Assembly: GCA_905250885.1 (NCBI GenBank)
Contig: CAJNOQ010001190.1
Span: 1-34,787 of the forward strand
Direction of reading: 5' to 3'
Length of the DNA stretch: 34,787 nt
Origin: Didymodactylos carnosus
Taxonomy: Eukaryota > Rotifera > Eurotatoria > Philodinida > Philodinidae
In this document: piece after piece, positions 32,577 to 34,787 of the stretch
How positions within the stretch are numbered: position 1 is the stretch's first letter
Layout of the letters: the number at the start of each line of letters is the position of its first letter
The notes under the pieces: generated by a model
Database searches by the model: none
What the model was told of the DNA's origin: nothing
What the model saw: only the letters and a program-made list of their open reading frames with translations
Position numbers and translations under genes: made by a program

Positions 32577-34787
32577 AAACTTGAAATATGATGAATGATA
32601 CAGTGAACAGGAGAGTAATTATTAAACAATAAATATATATATCTAATATACATTGATATTTTGGAGAAAATAGCAAAGACGTCACGTATGAAACAAATAA
32701 AAATGGGAATACAATGAGAGAGCCAATACTGATTGTGAAAGGTAATAATAATACTTTGAATAAATATTCGAAATCAATATCGTTCATACTCTTTAAAAAT
32801 CACAATGTTCCTGGTCTAAGAATTTCGGGTAACAAAAATATAAATATTGCAAAATAGAAGACATATATCATTCAGACAAGCCAGTGCAGAAACGCAGATG
32901 TTTCTGGACTTATTTGAAAATCTAATAGTCGATCGTTAAGTGTAGTTAAACTTTTATTTAATATTCTTAAAGAACATATATCTAACAATATACCACAAAT
33001 TAATGGAAACAATAGAATTTCTGTCACCACTAGTAGTGCCATTTTAATAATAATATAACATAGTCCACTAAGAGGATGCAAACGATTGAATCTATTTATG
33101 ACTGTTAACCCTTAAAAGTCGAGGGGGCTTTTTTTTACAACGAGGGGAAGCTGATCACAAAAATAGAGATTATGGACTCTCAGTATGCTCATACTATAGC
33201 TAAAAAGAATTAGCTTGTTCTTCTTCTACAGTTACGGAATATCCCTTGGAAGGAATATTCGGTCTTATAGAAAAATCGAAAGAACGGAACCTTTATCTGC
33301 AACTTTCCCCATAAATAGGTCTCATGATCCTTAAAGTGTCCTGAAAATTTCAGTCAAAACGGATGCTTTCTTGCCAAGATATTACACACAAAAGAAAAAA
33401 CGATCACATTTCACAAAATCAACTTTTCTTCAACGTGCCGTATCTCGAGAAGGAAGCATCCGTTTTCGCTGAAAATTCCAGGGCATTCTAAAAACCGTGA
33501 GACTTATTTATGAGCAAAATTTCAGATCAAAATTCCTTTCTTTCGATTTTTCTTCAAGGCCGAATATCCTTTCCAAGGGACATTTTCCGATATCATATCA
33601 CTTCGAAGTTGACGTGCTAGGTTCATAAGATAGCTGAATGTAATGGTCACCAATATCAGTCACAAAAACAAAACTGCACGCTCTGTCTATGAATAGACTA
33701 AATCTTCAAAAAAAAGCTTTAATTCAAAAATTATTTTTATTTTCGGCAAATTAATTATCTCGTTTAGAAGCCAGTTAAAAAAACATTTTGTTTTTCAATA
33801 GTCTATCAGATTACCTTAGCTTGGAAAACTATTCGTTTTTGAATTTAGAAGTTTTGTTATATTTTTAAAATCAACTATCATAATGTCCCTTGGGAGGGAC
33901 ATTCGGCTTTAACAGGTTAAATCTTCAAACTTCGTGTGTTTACTGCTTTTTTAAACACGATGTTTTTGTAAAATACTTTCCAATGTAATACAGAACATAA
34001 GCAAATACTAATATAAACAGAATGTTCAATGACACTACCCAAAAGGCATGTTCAAGAAATGAAGACTTCCATCTAAACCAAGTAAACGTTCTAATGTGAA
34101 ATCAACGTCAGGCGCTGCCTATTCAATAATGGGATTCCAGTGGTTTTCATCAACTGCGGAAACAGCAACGGCAGGTAGATCTGGGTCTGCGCCATCGTCA
34201 GCAGGATTGTTTACAATCGGTTCCGCATCACGATCCACCTGAATGGGAACACGTTAATGAAGAGAAAAGATGAGTGAATTGTTACAGACGCTTACCTTGT
34301 AAAACGTCTGAAAGAACATTCTCTAATGAAAGCATATCGAATGGTGGAGTTAATAACGCAGAAACCGATTCAGAGGTAAATAAACATCAATATATTCGAC
34401 TTGTTGTTAGTGGAACTATGACTACCCAACATATTCCAACCAATATATAATGGAACCAGAAACGAATTGCTTTAAAGAGTATCTTCAATAAACTCAGTAA
34501 TAAATCTCTTATGAGCAGACGCGTCGGCATGTCTGGATGATAAACTAAAATTAATAATCAATCATACATATGTCAATTGCACATAGTACGGTTGATCAGA
34601 CATACTTGGAACAAAATGAAAATTGTGTTTGCATAGTTTGCATGTTTCTTTGCGAATATACGGCTTGTCCACGTAACTCGAGACTTCGCTGATCAAGTTT
34701 TTGAAAAAATTATTTTAGAGTAGAACTGAGAGGAGCATATCACTAGATGCAGTTTTGGGCGCTGATTACGAATCTCACATTAGTTTT
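32577..34787 (-). pseudogene. decayed MARCH6/Doa10-like E3 ubiquitin ligase, truncated by the window edge
   Basis: Intact relatives are polytopic ER ubiquitin ligases acting in protein degradation. Reading right to left, family-like pieces are in order: end of the RING-CH region (RKETCKLCKHNFHFVP, about 34606-34660); exon 34544-34296 with PDMPTRLL, FWFHYIL, TSRIY and PPFDMLSLENVLSDVLQG; exon from 34238 with WNPIIE, LLGLDGSL and FLEHAFWVVSLN; then, after an insertion, SGLCYIIIKMALLVV, EILLFPLICG, LLDICSL, FLHWLV, FYFA and LRPGTL down to about 32577. Damage: TGA at 34387-34389, TAG at 34119-34121, TGA at 32872-32874 and 32800-32802, a one-base frameshift near 34055-34063, a phase clash across the intron 34239-34295, and a MITE at 33109-33916. 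Metal-binding Cys/His of the upstream RING-CH are hard to find. No long uninterrupted product is possible. A diverged tail ends at 32577. Confidence 0.85.
33109..33916. mobile_element. piggyBac-like MITE inserted in the MARCH6-like pseudogene
   Basis: An 808-bp element is flanked by TTAA on both sides (33105-33108 and 33917-33920). Its ends begin CCCTTAAAAG and, inverted, CCTGTTAAAG. TTAA targets with CC-starting termini are the piggyBac signature. Inside, about 33230-33380 and 33430-33590 form a large imperfect inverted repeat (CGGATGCTTTC against GAAGCATCCG). A motif like TCCCTTGGAAGGA...ATTCGG occurs three times. No transposase is present. Confidence 0.8.

Noticed and set aside
32575..33081. 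Two separate small membrane-protein genes on the minus strand
   Set aside because: They are in the same frame, separated only by two TGA codons, and together follow MARCH6 order, so they are pieces of one broken gene.
32577..34787. Possibility that TGA is recoded, so the MARCH6-like gene is intact
   Set aside because: The interrupted positions correspond to different residues in the family. A TAG stop, a frameshift and a phase clash also exist, and the intact genes contain no internal TGA.
1..34787. CRISPR arrays, bacterial operons, phage or defence systems
   Set aside because: Spliced animal genes throughout; repeats are transposon-like inverted repeats, with no regularly spaced direct-repeat array and no ribosome-binding-site structure.

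Overview
The window is nuclear DNA from an animal. It is very AT-rich and carries spliced genes with mostly short introns (about 40-160 nt, GT-AG plus one GC-AG). The protein families are metazoan: SAM-domain ceramide phosphoethanolamine synthase (SMSr/SAMD8), an SLC16-type transporter and MARCH6/Doa10. Composition, short introns, many small non-autonomous transposons and a decayed extra gene copy would suit a bdelloid rotifer such as Rotaria. That assignment is an inference and was not tested.

Layout, left to right. (1) 1-1900: intergenic DNA with an AGAAAATCG-rich repeat block and a hairpin repeat. (2) 1923-3113 (+): four-exon papain-like (C1) cysteine peptidase whose catalytic Cys codon is split by an intron. 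(3) 3314-3973: foldback repeat built from ATTAATCG motifs. (4) 5282-7303 (+): eight-exon SMSr-like gene, copy A. (5) 7.4-13.4 kb: a cluster of inverted-repeat elements, including two hAT-type MITEs with exact 8-bp target duplications. (6) 14672-18743 (+): five-exon SMSr-like gene, copy B, with a 1.78-kb inverted-repeat element in its second intron. (7) 20303-20619: short element with 95-bp terminal inverted repeats differing at one position. (8) 21981-23483 (+): single-exon VWA-domain protein with a predicted N-myristoylation start. (9) 23.5-27.6 kb: repeat-rich intergenic DNA with the window's only N, next to a 61-nt inverted copy of the sequence just upstream of the next gene. (10) 27619-30349 (+): five-exon MFS/SLC16-like transporter with an unusually long central loop. 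(11) 31506-32476: 367-bp arms in inverted orientation, about 99% identical. (12) about 32577 to the right edge (-): decayed MARCH6/Doa10-like E3 ligase with stops, frameshifts and a piggyBac-like MITE inserted into it.

The two SMSr genes are the only functionally related pair. Both keep the His/His/Asp catalytic residues of the family, but they share only one clear intron position, so they look like an old duplication. The cysteine peptidase, VWA protein and transporter have no evident link to them. I found no operon-like or defence-like system. The most unusual material is the dense set of foldback elements, the dying MARCH6 copy and a few splice-level oddities.
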